Positions 37,773-47,898 are shown, counted from the first letter of the stretch. The stretch: DNA of 64,000 nucleotides from JAUIIK01 sp041390865 (GCA_041390865.1 JAWKPC010000006.1:1-64000), one strand, 5' to 3'. Program-made: numbers and translations. Notes: generated by a model from the letters alone, not told the origin.

Positions 37773-39029
37773 ATGAAGACCTCCCGGCCACGAGGAACGA
37801 CAATCCCCGATACAGCGCCGGGCGAACCGCACACCGAGCTCCAGATCGGCCTGCTGGCGCCGCTGGCGCTGACATCGTTCATCGGCCTGCTCAATGGCTT
37901 CGCGCTCGGTCCCTTCCTGCCGTCGATCAGCGACGACATCGGGACGAGCGTGCCGGTGCTGGGGCAGATCGCAACGGCAACGTTTCTGATGACAGCCGTC
38001 GGCGGACTATTCGTCGGACCGCTGGCCGATCAGCTCGGCCATCGCCGGATGATTCTGGTCGGGCTGGTGGCGACGATCATCAGTGCCGGAGGGACGGCGC
38101 TTGCGCCCGGGTTCGGATCGGTGCTCGTCACACGGATGATCGGCGGCGTTGGCGGCTCGGTCGCGTCAGGCGTGCCGCTGGCGGTTGCGGGATCCCGCTT
38201 CGCCGGCGATGCCAGACGGCGGGCGCTCAGCATCATCACGGCGACAGTCGCCGCCGGGGCAGTCGTCGGCGCGCCGATGCTGACCTCGATCGGCGCGTTC
38301 TTTTCCTGGAGGATCGCCTTCGGCTTCGTCGCGATCGTCGGGATCTGCTGCCTGGCGGGTTTCGCGCTCTATTTTCCGAGAGACGGCGAACCTTCCGATC
38401 CCGGAAGACCGGCGATCGCAGGCCTCCTGCAAGCCTACATGCCGTTGATCCAGAACCGCACGATGGTGCTGCTCTATGGCGCCGCGCTGCTCCAGGCCAT
38501 CGCCTGGACCGGTCCATTCACCTACCTTGGCGCATTCTTCGAAGAAGAGCTCGGCTTCTCAACCCAGGAGATAGGTTACGGCTACATGGCGACCGGCACC
38601 GGTCGCCATGTAGCCGTAACCCAGGAGATACCTGCTCGGTGGAGGCGACCGCGCGGCATCCCGCTGGTCGTCGTCTTCACGATTTCGACGACCTCAATCG
38701 GCGTCTTCTGGGCCTCGATCCTGACGACCGGCTTCGCCCCTATCTGACGATCGGGATGCTGGCAACCCTGACGATGGTCGGCGGGATCGACGCGTCGCCT
38801 TCACAACGCTGCCGGCAACGTCTCGCCGGCTGGCTCGGCAACGACGACGATGGTGCTCAACTCGTCGACCATCACGCTTGGAGCGGCCCTCGGCAGCTTG
38901 ATCGGTGGAACGCTGATCGGCTTCGGCGGATTCCGGCTGCTCGGCGCCGGACTGCCGATCTTCGCCTTCTCAGCCGGACTCATGCTGGTGCTCACCCGCA
39001 AGCGAACCTCCAGCGGTCGACCTGTATGA
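37773..39029 (+). pseudogene. MFS transporter, frame-disrupted
   Basis: The first 270 or so codons are clean: 'LLAPLALTSFIGLLNGFALG', then 'GLFVGPLADQLGHRRMILVG' (MFS loop 2-3 motif) and 'MIGGVGGSVASGVPLAVAGS', i.e. helices 1-8 of a DHA1-type exporter. At 38561-38630 a palindromic duplication interrupts helix 9. Beyond it the signal changes frame near 38740, 38800 and 38830, ending '...LMLVLTRKRTSSGRPV' at 39029. It is non-functional as written. The first frame alone ends at 38747. Confidence 0.75.
38561..38630. repeat. Snap-back palindrome with flanking direct repeat
   Basis: Arms of 23 bp (38574-38596 and 38599-38621) are perfect complements separated by CA. AACCCAGGAGATA occurs directly at 38561-38573 and again at 38618-38630. 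The structure lies inside the MFS reading frame. Confidence 0.85.
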
Positions 39030-39289
39030 CGGTGACGCGACACCGGTCAATCCGACCGGAAGTTATCTTCCAGCGGAGACAGGCGACCGTGCGGCAACCG
39101 GCTGGTCGCTGTGTCTTGCATAGGACATAGGGGTATCATCTCTCGAGCAGGCGACTGCTGTCTCCCCGGTATCTTCATTCGCTCGTTCGCGAGCGGAGCC
39201 ACGGCATTGACTCGACAGGCTGATACTATCTCGGCAGGCAACCGGCCATTTGGTGATCGGGGAGTGACTGCCAGAGGCTGCCGCCAGCG

Positions 39290-41140
39290 GCGAGAAGTAC
39301 CGGCCGATTCGACTACGGCATCATCGGGGATACCCGCGGCCTGGCGCTGGTCAACCGTGAAGGCGGTATCGACTGGTGCGCCCTGCCGTTTGTCGATAGC
39401 GCGCCCTTCTTCTTTAAGCTGCTCGACGCAGAGAAGGGCGCAGCCACAGATCAAAACCCGCCACGGCGCTTCACATCAGAGCGCCGGTACATCGACGACA
39501 CCAACATTCTCCGCACCCGCTACAGCACGAACACCGGAACGGTCGAGGTCACCGATTGTTTTGCAACGCCGAGCGGCGACGAGCGCGAGGACGAGCCGGC
39601 ACAGAAATCTCCGGCTGGCTGAATGCGTCCGGGGCACGGTCGAAATCGAACTCCACCGCCGGGTCACGCCGACCATGCCCGCCGGGACGCAACGGTCGAG
39701 CCGTCGACGGAGCAACGGCACACTGGACCTATGACGGCGGCGAAGTCTGGCTGACCGGCAACTGGCCGCTGGAGATCGCCGAAGATGGAGTCACGGTCGT
39801 CTGCCGGTGCGCGATGGAGACAGGTGACCGGCTCTTCAGCGTCCTCTCCAATTCGCGCCCATCGGCGCCGGTCTCGGGGCACATCCGCTACCGGATCAAC
39901 CAGGCCGTCACTTCGGCGGCAATGGTCAGGAGTGCCCGTACTTCGGGATGTATCGGGCCATGGTCATCCGGAGCGCCCTGACACTGAAGTGTTGACGTTC
40001 CGTCCCCACCGGCGCGATCATCGCGGCAGCCACGACTTCGCTGCCGGAAGAGATCGGCGGGGAACGCAACTGGGACTACCGCCATACTTGGATACGGGTC
40101 AGCGACGCTGACGCTCTGGCTACCTGGGTTGATCGCGCTTCACGACGAAGCCCGCGACTTCATGCACTGATCCAGGATCGCCTTCGACACCCACGACGGC
40201 AGGCTCTGATTATGTACGGGATCCGGGGCGAAACCGACCTTACCGAAAAGACGCCACCGACCATCTCTGGCTACCGCAACTCCAGCCCGGTTCGAATCGG
40301 AAATGACGCGCACGATCAGCGCCAAATGACATCTACGGCGAGATCTTTCGACACCGCCTACCTCTTCTATCATGCTGGGACGGGCTCGAACGCTACCAGA
40401 TCATGGCGAGAAGCTGGACGGCGATATGTGGAACGACCTGCGCTGGCTGGCGGACGAAGTCTGTGATGTCTGGATGGAGAAAGACCAGGGCATCTGGGAA
40501 GCGCGCGGCGGCGCGCACTTCGTTCACTCCAAGCGTCATGTGCTGGGTCGCCTCCATGGCGGTGCTGATGGCCCGGAACTTCGATCTACCCGGCGATATC
40601 GAGCGGTGGAGCAAGATCCGGAACAACCAAATCGATCACGATGGGAGCGATACAACGAGGGAGATTGGCAGCTTCACCCAGGCTTACGACAGCGAAACCG
40701 TCGGACGCGAGCGCCCTGCTGCTGCCGATGCTCCATTTCATCAAAGGTGACGACCTGAAGATGGCCAGCACGGTCGATACGATCCAGAAACGGCTGACCC
40801 ACAACGGCCTTGTCTACCGCTACCGGGTAGAGGAGACAGACGAAGGCGTATCCGGCCACGAAGGCACGTTCACTATCTGCTCCTTCTGGATGGTCGATAA
40901 TCTCGCGTTCCTCGGGCGCGTCGAGGAGGCGCGCGATCTCTTCTCCAAGCTGATCAACTACTCGAACGACCTCGGGCTTTACTGGAAGAGATCGACCCGA
41001 CCAGCGGCGAATTTCTCGGCAATTTCCCGCAGGCATTCACCCACATGGCATCGATCAACGCCGTCAATCTCGACAAGGCCGAGCGCGAACTCCAGGAAGG
41101 CAAGGACGGTAAGGTGACGGTCGGAGTCAGGAGAGATTAG
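39290..41140 (+). pseudogene. Glycoside hydrolase family 15 (glucoamylase-like), heavily frame-disrupted
   Basis: Fragments in all three frames are collinear with GH15: 'DYGIIGDTRGLALVNREGGI', 'DWCALPFVDSAP', 'IGGERNWDYRHTWIR' (catalytic-domain motif), 'IMYGIRGETDLTEKT', 'RNFDLPGDIERWSKIRN', 'EEIGSFTQAYDSETV' and 'SGEFLGNFPQAFTHMASINA'. These are the N-terminal beta domain and the alpha/alpha barrel in order. There are at least eight frame changes plus missing stretches, far more than in neighbouring intact genes. Family enzymes release glucose from alpha-glucans or trehalose. As written it cannot be made. Confidence 0.75.
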
Positions 41141-41159
41141 GGATCAGGGACGAGGGATG

Positions 41160-41313
41160 AGTGATGAGTCGGAACCGGCGAAGAAGCTCTCTCTCTGTCC
41201 CCTCCCTCGAGGCCAAGGGAGGGGTATCTGCTGCAGTACCGAATTTCAGGCGCAAATGCCTGCGCCGATACATTCCCCCTTCCCTCAGTTTCGAGGGAAG
41301 GGCTAGGGGGAGC
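41160..41313. repeat. Palindromic repeat cluster
   Basis: CCCCTCCCT-CGAGGCCA-AGGGAGGGG and CTTCCCTC-AGTTTC-GAGGGAAG are two perfect hairpins flanking a CAGGCGCAAATGCCTGCG hairpin-like core. The whole reads like a compound REP-type element between the two broken genes. Part of it resembles the TTAGGGATCAGGG words near 48.0 kb. Confidence 0.55.
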
Positions 41314-41321
41314 TGTCCCGT

Positions 41322-42550
41322 ATGACCATCCGTCAACAACTGGAGCGACCAGCTAACCGCCGACCGCGAACGGGATCATCGGCTGGTCCAGGAGGCCGAT
41401 CAGGATTCCCAGAGAATCCGCCGGTGATACGACCGAGCTTTGCGCCCGGGTCGTCGATTATTCGGGAAGAACGGCGCGGACTACGAGGTCGTCGCGCCGG
41501 AGCCGATGATGCCGAACATCATCGTCCACGTTGATGCAACGGCCCGGGCAAGCACCTCGTCCTCAACGGCCACCTCGACGTGTCTTACCGGCGACGCCAA
41601 AGCCTGGACCGACGATCCATTCTCCGGGTCGATCAGGGACGGGAAGCTCTACGCGACGCGGCGCGATCGACATGAAAGCCGGCACGGCCGCGTCGATTTC
41701 GCTCTATCTGTCGGAACGGCGCGAGGCATGGAACGGCAAGCTGACCCTGACGATCGTCTCGGACGAGGAGATCGTCTGGCCCATATGGCGCGCCATCTGG
41801 CTGAGCATCGCCCGGACGTCCTCGGCGACGCATTGCTGAGCGGCGAGCCGAGCACGCCCTATTTTGTGCGCTACGCCGAGAAAGACCGCTCTGGATCGAG
41901 CCACGGTCCAGACTCCGGGAGGCCACGGCGGCTACCCAGCAGATCAGCCCGAACGCGATCCTCGTCGCCGGCGATGTCCTGCGAGATCTCCAGGCGCTGA
42001 GCGAGATCGAGATCCGCGCTCGGCAGCCGTGCTGACCTCGGTCGAAGCATCGCGGACCGGCTGGAGGAGACGTTCCGGCGCAGAACGTCAACGCACTGAC
42101 TCACGTCACGGTCAATGCGGGCGTCATCTCCGGCGTATGCACAAAGTCAACATGATCGCGGCAAGCTGCCGGGTCGAGGTCAGACATCCGCACCCCGGCG
42201 TCGGCGTCTCGACCGACGAGGTGCTGGAGCGGATCGACGAGATCCTCAGCCGCCATGAAGGCGCGCGAGCTACCGGATCATCAACCGGGCCGAATCCAAC
42301 GCCTGCGAGCCGGACCACGAACTGGTCGGGATCATCCAGCGCAACGCCGAAGGCCGGGGAATCCGGCCATTGCCCTCGCTCGGCCTCGCAGGACAGACTG
42401 CCGGCTCTGGCGCTACCGCGGCATCCTGGCCTACGCTTACGCCCGACCCCCTACGCCATGGGCGCCCCCGACGAGCACGTCCTCATCGACGACCTGCTGG
42501 CAACCGTGCAGGTCCACACGCTGTCAGCGTTCGATTACCTGTCGAGCTGA
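41322..42550 (+). pseudogene. M20 family peptidase (ArgE/DapE-like), heavily frame-disrupted
   Basis: Collinear fragments: 'ARVVDYFGKNGADYEVV', 'PNIIVHVD', 'GDAKAWTDDPFSGSIRDGKL', 'AIDMKAGTAASISLYLSERR', 'LTLTIVSDEE', 'LLSGEPSTPYFVRYAEK', then 'YAMGAPDEHVLIDDLLATVQ' and 'VHTLSAFDYLSS' at the C-terminus. These are the metal-binding and C-terminal segments of an M20 deacylase, spread over three frames. At least seven breaks. A separate intact M20 gene lies at 2.8 kb. Confidence 0.7.
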
Positions 42551-42565
42551 AGCCGGCGCTATGGG

Positions 42566-44809
42566 TCAGTCGTCAGCGCCGAACGCCGGCTCAACCGGGG
42601 GCGTTCCGACCGCTTCGGCTCCGGCTCGTCCCTCGACCCAGAGGTTCGGCAGCCAGTTCAGCCAGGACGGGAGATACCAGTTCCAGCTGCCGAGCAGCGC
42701 CATGCTGGAAGGCACGAGCACGGAGCGGACGAGCGTCGCGTCGAGCAGAATCGCGACGGCCAGCCCGAACCCCATCTGCTGGAACATCATCAGCCTCCCG
42801 GCGGCGAATCCGCCAAACACGACGACCATGATCAGCGCCGCCCCGGTGATCAGCCGTCCGGTCACCTGCAGCCCGGACACGACCGACGCGTGATTGTCGC
42901 CGCTGAGATTGAAGTTCTCGCGGATCCGGCTGAGCAGGAAGATGTGGTAATCCATCGAGAGCCCGAAGAGGACGGTGAAAAGAAAGATTGGTATCCAGGC
43001 TTCGATCGTCGGGGTGCGTTCGAACCCGAACAGCTCGTTGCCGACGCCCCACTGAAACACGAGCACCAGGAGCCCATAGGCGGCGCCGACCGACAGCAGA
43101 TTCATGACGATCGCCTTGAGCGGCACGATCAGCGACCGGAAGACAAGGGTCAGCAGGACGAAGCTCAGTCCGAGGACGATCGCGAAGATCCATGGCCGCC
43201 AGTAGATCGTCGAGTCGATAAAGTCATACTGGACCGAAAGCTGCCCGGTCGTGAAGACCTGATCGGCGCGATCGCCGAAGACCGCCGGAATGTGCTCGTC
43301 CCGCAGCCGCTCGACGGCGTCATAGGACTCCGGCTCGCCGGGCAGCATCGCCAGCGGCACCTCGAGCCGGGCCAGGGAATCTCCGGCATTCCAGGTCAAC
43401 GCGGTGGCCGGGATGAAGGCGTTATCAGCCTCGATCCTCTGGATCAAGTCATCGATCTCCCGCTCGGTCTCGGCACTGCGTTCGAGATCGATCACGATAT
43501 CGATCGGCTGGAGAATGCCGGGGTTGTACTGCGATTCCAGCAGAGCATAGTTTTCGCGGATCTCGCCATCGGGGATCGACTCGGCGCCGGTACCGGTCGC
43601 GCCTTCTTCGAGGTCGATCACCGGAGCGGCCAGGGCAAGGAGGATCACGGTCGACAGGACCAGGCTCAGCACTGGTCGAGCCATCACCCGCCGCGCGATC
43701 GCGCCCCAGACCGGCTCCTCCTGGGCGGCGGCACCCATCCCCGGCTGGCGTCGCGGCCAGTCGAGCCGGTCGCCGATCAGACTCAACAGCGCCGGGACGA
43801 GGGTCAGCATCGCCAGCACCGCCGCGACGACGGCCAGGATCGCCCCAAGAGCCAGACTGCGGAATATCGTCGTCGGGATCAGAAAGAGGCCGAAGAGCGC
43901 GACGATGACGATCCCGCCCGAAAACAGAACAGCCCGGCTGGCCGAATCGCCGGTTCGGGCAATCGCTTCGATTCTCGAATCGCTGCGAACCCGCTCCTCA
44001 CGATACCGCCGGACAATGAAGAGGGCATAGTCGATCCCGAGCGCGAGCCCCATCATCGTCGTCATGTTGACCAGGAAGATCGAGAGGTCCATCTGGAGCG
44101 CGAGCAGGCCGCCGATACCGATCGCCACGACAATCGAAACCAGAGCCAGAATCAACGGCAGCCCGGCCGCGACCAGCGCCCCGAAAACCAGGACAAGCAC
44201 GACCATGGCGATCGGAATCGCGATCAGCTCGCCGCGCTGGAGGTCGGACTCTGAGATCTCAGCGAAAGCCAACCCACCGCTCAGGTCGCCAACGGTGCTG
44301 ACGTCGAAGCCGTTGCCGCTCTGCTCATGGACGAGGTCGGAATAGTCCTCGGCTTCATCCTCGACGCTCTCGTAGCTCCCATCAAACATGACCGGGATGA
44401 GCGTCGAGTGCCGGTCTTCGGCAACCAGGCTCGACGCCTGCTGAGGATTGACTTCGGCGGCCTGATAGTAGTTCACTGCGGAAGCGACGGGGTCGAATCC
44501 CGCCAGAGCGCCGGTCACCTGCATGACACGTTCCTGAAACGCGGGGTCGTCGACCGTCAGGCTATCCGACCTGATGATGACCAGCTCATGAGCGGGGTAG
44601 TCGCCGCCGATCAGGTGCTCTTCCAGAAGATTTCGCCCTTGAACGGACTCCGGCTCGCTGGTGAACCGCCAGTTGGTCATGAGCCGGTCGCTGATTCCGG
44701 CGGCGCTGACCCCGGCGACGGCCAGCAACAGCAGCCAGGCCAGAATCGTCCACCAAGGCCGCAACGCGCAACGTCTCGCCCACCCCGCCGGCGAAAACCA
44801 GGACAACAT
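42566..44809 (-). CDS. MMPL family transporter
   Basis: A 747-residue RND-type membrane protein. Helix 1 is 'PWWTILAWLLLLAVAGVSAA', a first extracytoplasmic domain runs to about residue 170, then helices 2-6 include 'MTTMMGLALGIDYALFIVRR' with the conserved G-x-D-Y proton-relay motif. A second soluble domain (about 390-520) and a repeat of the helical bundle with 'LFGLSMDYHIFLLSRIRE' follow. MMPL proteins export lipids, drugs or pigments using the proton gradient. Start at 44809 with GAGGAA; the frame runs to 44878. It is intact, in contrast to the three broken genes before it. Confidence 0.93.
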   Translation of the reverse strand: MLSWFSPAGWARRCALRPWWTILAWLLLLAVAGVSAAGISDRLMTNWRFTSEPESVQGRNLLEEHLIGGDYPAHELVIIRSDSLTVDDPAFQERVMQVTGALAGFDPVASAVNYYQAAEVNPQQASSLVAEDRHSTLIPVMFDGSYESVEDEAEDYSDLVHEQSGNGFDVSTVGDLSGGLAFAEISESDLQRGELIAIPIAMVVLVLVFGALVAAGLPLILALVSIVVAIGIGGLLALQMDLSIFLVNMTTMMGLALGIDYALFIVRRYREERVRSDSRIEAIARTGDSASRAVLFSGGIVIVALFGLFLIPTTIFRSLALGAILAVVAAVLAMLTLVPALLSLIGDRLDWPRRQPGMGAAAQEEPVWGAIARRVMARPVLSLVLSTVILLALAAPVIDLEEGATGTGAESIPDGEIRENYALLESQYNPGILQPIDIVIDLERSAETEREIDDLIQRIEADNAFIPATALTWNAGDSLARLEVPLAMLPGEPESYDAVERLRDEHIPAVFGDRADQVFTTGQLSVQYDFIDSTIYWRPWIFAIVLGLSFVLLTLVFRSLIVPLKAIVMNLLSVGAAYGLLVLVFQWGVGNELFGFERTPTIEAWIPIFLFTVLFGLSMDYHIFLLSRIRENFNLSGDNHASVVSGLQVTGRLITGAALIMVVVFGGFAAGRLMMFQQMGFGLAVAILLDATLVRSVLVPSSMALLGSWNWYLPSWLNWLPNLWVEGRAGAEAVGTPPVEPAFGADD

Positions 44810-45205
44810 GTTTGTACGTTCCTCACAGCAAAACGACGTGCAACATCCCCCTACGGCCAGGCCAGCCGGATGCAGCACGATACCCCTATGGTGATGATGG
44901 TAGATTCATGTTTCGCAATTATGCAAGCCACTGTCAAGCCACCCGTTAAACCGGGATTAGGCCAGAGTGATGTCAACGCTGCCGACTCGAAAGAGCCATT
45001 ACCCTACACTATGGCACCACAGACAACCACCGATTAGTTCCTGGTCGACGACGTTCTCGGCACCTTCTCGAAACATGATCAGTCGATCTTCAATCCTCTT
45101 GCCCCTTCGCAAAGGTCGCGTAGCTTTGTGGGGACCGGAAGGGAATCGAGCGCCATTCCTACAAATCCCCTGGCAGCATGAATTCCTTCCGCCGACGCCA
45201 ACGCG
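44810..45205. other. Intergenic region without a supported gene
   Basis: About 395 bp of lower GC content between two minus-strand genes. No frame has family features or an SD. No repeat of the window's dispersed families was recognised here. Confidence 0.45.
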
Positions 45206-45868
45206 TTAGCAACCAGGACTCCTCACCCGATGACTCACGGCCGAGTTCGATGAAAATCCATGCCGAGAACCACCAGGCAGGGCCAACAATTGAGGCACAT
45301 CGAATACAGAAGTAAGCAGTAAATCTGCGGAAAAGAACATCACAAGTGGAGCAAATCGAGGCGACCATCGCCCCTTCGGCAACCACAGAATCGCTAATGC
45401 AACCATCATTGCCATGTAGAGCGAGATGATTTGTATCCTCAATGACCAGGAATCAGCGAGGCGGTTCACAGCATAGATCGCGGACACGAGGGCGATCGTG
45501 AACCCCATTTCTACAAAGATGTTGGGGCGTTGCCGCCACCCGAATACAACATTTCGAGGAAAGAACAACTCCTCGGCAAAGACAAGAACCGCCACTGCAA
45601 ACACCGCCATCACCACGGCCAACACCAACTCCTCGGAAGTCGAGCCTGACTCGATGCCTACCCTGCTAACAACAATTTCTGTGAGCGCGACGCTGAGAAC
45701 GAAACATGCAAGAATAAGCAATGCGAAAAGTCCATAGCTCGGCTTTTGCTTCCAGGGGAGTGAGACCTGCAGTACGATCGACGCTGTAACCCAGACGAAG
45801 CCCAGCAGCATCCACTCCCAGGCTTCGGACGTCGCTCTGATCATTCCTACCATTGGCACGAGTAACAA
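45206..45868 (-). CDS. Multi-pass membrane protein of unknown function
   Basis: A protein of up to 220 residues with five or six hydrophobic segments, e.g. 'WMLLGFVWVTASIVLQVSL', 'YGLFALLILACFVLSVALTE', 'LVLAVVMAVFAVAVLVFAEE' and 'MMVALAILWLPKGRW'. 'AEELFFPRNVVFG' recalls, but does not match, the CPBP protease E-E motif. No clear SD is visible before any of the candidate starts (TTG 45868, or ATG codons 6 and 9). Base use is less GC-rich than the neighbours, which hints at acquisition. I cannot name a family. Confidence 0.5.
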   Translation of the reverse strand: MLLVPMVGMIRATSEAWEWMLLGFVWVTASIVLQVSLPWKQKPSYGLFALLILACFVLSVALTEIVVSRVGIESGSTSEELVLAVVMAVFAVAVLVFAEELFFPRNVVFGWRQRPNIFVEMGFTIALVSAIYAVNRLADSWSLRIQIISLYMAMMVALAILWLPKGRWSPRFAPLVMFFSADLLLTSVFDVPQLLALPGGSRHGFSSNSAVSHRVRSPGC

Positions 45869-45920
45869 GAAGCAACGACTTCGGCCAGAACTCGTCGGCC
45901 GTGTTTATTGGTCTTTGCGC

Positions 45921-46289
45921 TCATACAACCGACTCCTTCCGCTCATGCCGCTTCCGGTACCGGCTGCTGGCGAGCTCGTAGAGGAATACGAGAGCGATGA
46001 GAGTCGAGAGTTCGGAGGAGAGGTGGGTCTCGCTGCGGCCGACCCGCAGCACCCAGGGCGACCAGACCAGATGGGTCCAGCCGACAACGACGGTCGCAGG
46101 GATCAGGATGACCGCCAATCGGGGTAGGCGTCTGGCAGCCAGCATCGACACGGCGAACGCAGTGAAGAAGAGGATCGCGACCAGCAGGCCAGTCAGCACG
46201 AGACCCGGCAGCTCAGGCGCGAGGGCGTAGACGAACGCGACGACAACCGCCACCGCACCGATCAGAACATCATAGCCGGCCCGCTCCAT
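45921..46289 (-). CDS. Small membrane protein of unknown function
   Basis: About 122 residues from the ATG at 46289, which has GGAG upstream; an ATG at 46304 is the alternative. Four hydrophobic segments: 'VLIGAVAVVVAFVYALAP', 'LPGLVLTGLLVAILFFTAFA', 'LAVILIPATVVVGWTHLVW' and 'LSTLIALVFLYELA'. Just upstream (46319-46396) another frame encodes 'PVERAILRYGLIATTLFLIR', also membrane-like. It abuts a dispersed repeat, so an upstream gene may have been cut by repeat insertion. Confidence 0.5.
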   Translation of the reverse strand: MERAGYDVLIGAVAVVVAFVYALAPELPGLVLTGLLVAILFFTAFAVSMLAARRLPRLAVILIPATVVVGWTHLVWSPWVLRVGRSETHLSSELSTLIALVFLYELASSRYRKRHERKESVV

Positions 46290-46404
46290 GCCATGCCACT
46301 CCATCAGCGGCTTGAAGGCTAAAAGAGCAGGTAGCGGATCAGGAAGAGCGTCGTCGCGATCAGACCATAGCGCAGAATCGCTCGCTCGACCGGCAATGAT
46401 GGGA

Positions 46405-46465
46405 TTTCCCTCACCCCCTAGCCCCCTCTCCCACTGCTTCGCTCCGCTATGCGGGGAGAGGGGGA
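46405..46465. repeat. Dispersed palindromic repeat, copy 2
   Basis: TTTCCCTCACCCCCTAGCCC at the left and GCGGGGAGAGGGGG at the right; same orientation as the 47902 copy. It is separated by about 40 bp from copy 3, which lies in the opposite orientation. Confidence 0.75.
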
Positions 46466-46505
46466 ACCGGAGACAATGTCGACACGCATCGTCTTCTATT
46501 TTCGT

Positions 46506-46569
46506 CTTACTCCCCTCTCCCCCGCTGAAGCGCAGCGCAAGCGTGTGGGAGAGGGGACGGGGGTGAGGG
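46506..46569. repeat. Dispersed palindromic repeat, copy 3
   Basis: CTTACTCCCCTCTCCCCCGC at the left and GGGGACGGGGGTGAGG at the right. It is nearly identical to the reverse complement of the copy at 47902-47968 over about 62 bp, with only a few substitutions by eye. Confidence 0.8.
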
Positions 46570-46631
46570 CTCGCCCCTGCTCTGCGATACTCACTACAAA
46601 CCACCATCGCATACCGGATCGGAGGATAGCT

Positions 46632-46985
46632 ATGCACCTGACGCGCCTGATACTCGGAATGTTCCTCATCGTCGCCCTCCTGGCTGGCTGCATCACCAGA
46701 GATGACGATGACGACGAAGTCAGCGGCGATGGCGAGCAAACGAGTGCAATCGAGGCGGCCATGGCGGTCTATGAAGATGCGGTTGACAGCGGCGTTGATC
46801 TATCCAAAGGCCCCTGCATCGCCGAGGAGCTGGAAGAGGTCCCCGGCTGGTCGGTCGACATCGCCCACGACCCGCGCCAGGAGGTCGACAACGACCCGGC
46901 CAACCAATGCCAGGCCTACCGCGACGGCCAGACCAGCCACTTCGTCGAGCTGAATCCGGAGGGGGAGCTCATACGTGCGCAGTGA
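46632..46985 (+). CDS. Small lipoprotein of unknown function
   Basis: A 117-residue protein starting at ATG 46632 with GGAGGA 5 nt upstream. The signal peptide 'MHLTRLILGMFLIVALLAGC' ends in a lipobox (L-L-A-G-C) at Cys20, so it should be lipid-anchored outside the membrane. A run of Asp follows, then a small domain with two Cys ('GPCIAEEL', 'NQCQAYRDG') that may form a disulfide. I do not recognise the domain. The leader region upstream is packed with dispersed repeats. Confidence 0.72.
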   Translation: MHLTRLILGMFLIVALLAGCITRDDDDDEVSGDGEQTSAIEAAMAVYEDAVDSGVDLSKGPCIAEELEEVPGWSVDIAHDPRQEVDNDPANQCQAYRDGQTSHFVELNPEGELIRAQ

Positions 46986-46997
46986 GATCGAAGGCAG

Positions 46998-47089
46998 GTA
47001 GGTTGTAGTTCGAAGTTTGTAGGTCGTAGGAAATCCAAGTGGTCGAGGTGCTCCTGGCTGTTCACTACAAACTACGTACTACAACCTAC
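46998..47089. repeat. Long inverted repeat between convergent genes
   Basis: Arms 46998-47022 and 47065-47089 are 25-bp near-perfect complements built from GTAGGTTGTAGT and AGTTTGTAG words, with a 42-nt centre. The right arm touches the stop codon of the Mrp gene. The same words occur in the ileS leader (about 24.86-25.0 kb) and near 48020. Confidence 0.75.
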
Positions 47090-47898
47090 AACCTCCCCCG
47101 AATGGCATCAACCAGCCCCCACAATGCCTCGGCCTGGACGCTATCGGGGTTGGTGATCAAGACTGGACGGCCAGTGTCGCCGGCGGCGGAGAGGGCGGGA
47201 TCGAGCGGGATTTCGGCCAGGAGCGGGACCTCAGTCGAGATCGGGCGCTCGACGTCGGTACGGTGGAAGATCTCGATCCGCTCGCCGCAGTGGGGACAGC
47301 GCATGTAGCTCATGTTCTCGACCAGCCCGAGGACCGGGACGTTGCTGCGCTGAAACGCCCGCAGGGCCCGGGTGCTGTCGAGCCGGGCGAGATCCTGGGG
47401 CGTGACGACGATGAGCACGCCATCGAGGACGACCGTGCGCAGCAGTGTGGCCTGCGGCTCGCTGGTACCGGGCGGGAAGTCGATCAGCAACACGTCGAGA
47501 TCGCCCCAATCGACGAGAGTGAGCAGGTTCCGGACGAGCCAGCCAACCGTCTCGACGTTGTCGAGCATCGCCGTCTGGTCCTCACCGACCAGCAAGCCGA
47601 TCGACATAACTTTGACACCGTAGCGCTCCAGCGGCGGCATGCTTGCCGACGACGAAGCACCGCTCCCGCTCGCCAGCGGGACGAACGATTGCCAGCCGCG
47701 CGCGTCCTGCCGACGCCGGACGCCGAGCATGAGCGGCACATTCGGCCCGTGGACGTCCGCATCAAGCAAACCGACCCGCAGTCCGCGCTCCGCCAGACCG
47801 ACGGCGAGATTCACCGCCACCGTGGATTTCCCGACACCGCCCTTGCCACTGGCAACGGCGATGACGTGCCGCACGTTATCGAGCTTGAGGCGGTCCAA
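47086..47898 (-). CDS. Mrp/NBP35-type P-loop ATPase (Fe-S carrier-like)
   Basis: A 270-residue ATPase. 'VIAVASGKGGVGKSTVAVNL' is the deviant Walker A with the signature Lys, 'GLLDADVHGPNVPLMLGV' switch I, and 'VLLIDFPPGTSE' the conserved D-x-P-P-G-T motif. 'MRCPHCGERIEIF' supplies the CxxC that binds a bridging Fe-S cluster in Mrp/ApbC carriers. It would deliver Fe-S clusters to apoproteins in the cytosol. The usual N-terminal DUF59 domain is absent. The start is a TTG at 47898; its only SD-like sequence (GAGGG) is supplied by the adjoining dispersed repeat. Confidence 0.9.
   Translation of the reverse strand: MDRLKLDNVRHVIAVASGKGGVGKSTVAVNLAVGLAERGLRVGLLDADVHGPNVPLMLGVRRRQDARGWQSFVPLASGSGASSSASMPPLERYGVKVMSIGLLVGEDQTAMLDNVETVGWLVRNLLTLVDWGDLDVLLIDFPPGTSEPQATLLRTVVLDGVLIVVTPQDLARLDSTRALRAFQRSNVPVLGLVENMSYMRCPHCGERIEIFHRTDVERPISTEVPLLAEIPLDPALSAAGDTGRPVLITNPDSVQAEALWGLVDAIRGRL

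Noticed and set aside
41160..41313. Possible CRISPR-like repeat cluster
   Set aside because: The hairpins differ in sequence and there is no regular repeat-spacer pattern or cas gene.
42890..44254. 454-residue plus-strand frame opposite the MMPL transporter
   Set aside because: Shadow rich in Asp/Arg/Gln; the membrane protein on the other strand is unmistakable.
46319..46396. 25-residue minus-strand frame with a membrane-like segment
   Set aside because: Suggestive sequence but only a TTG start inside a repeat and no proper SD; noted only as a possible truncated end.
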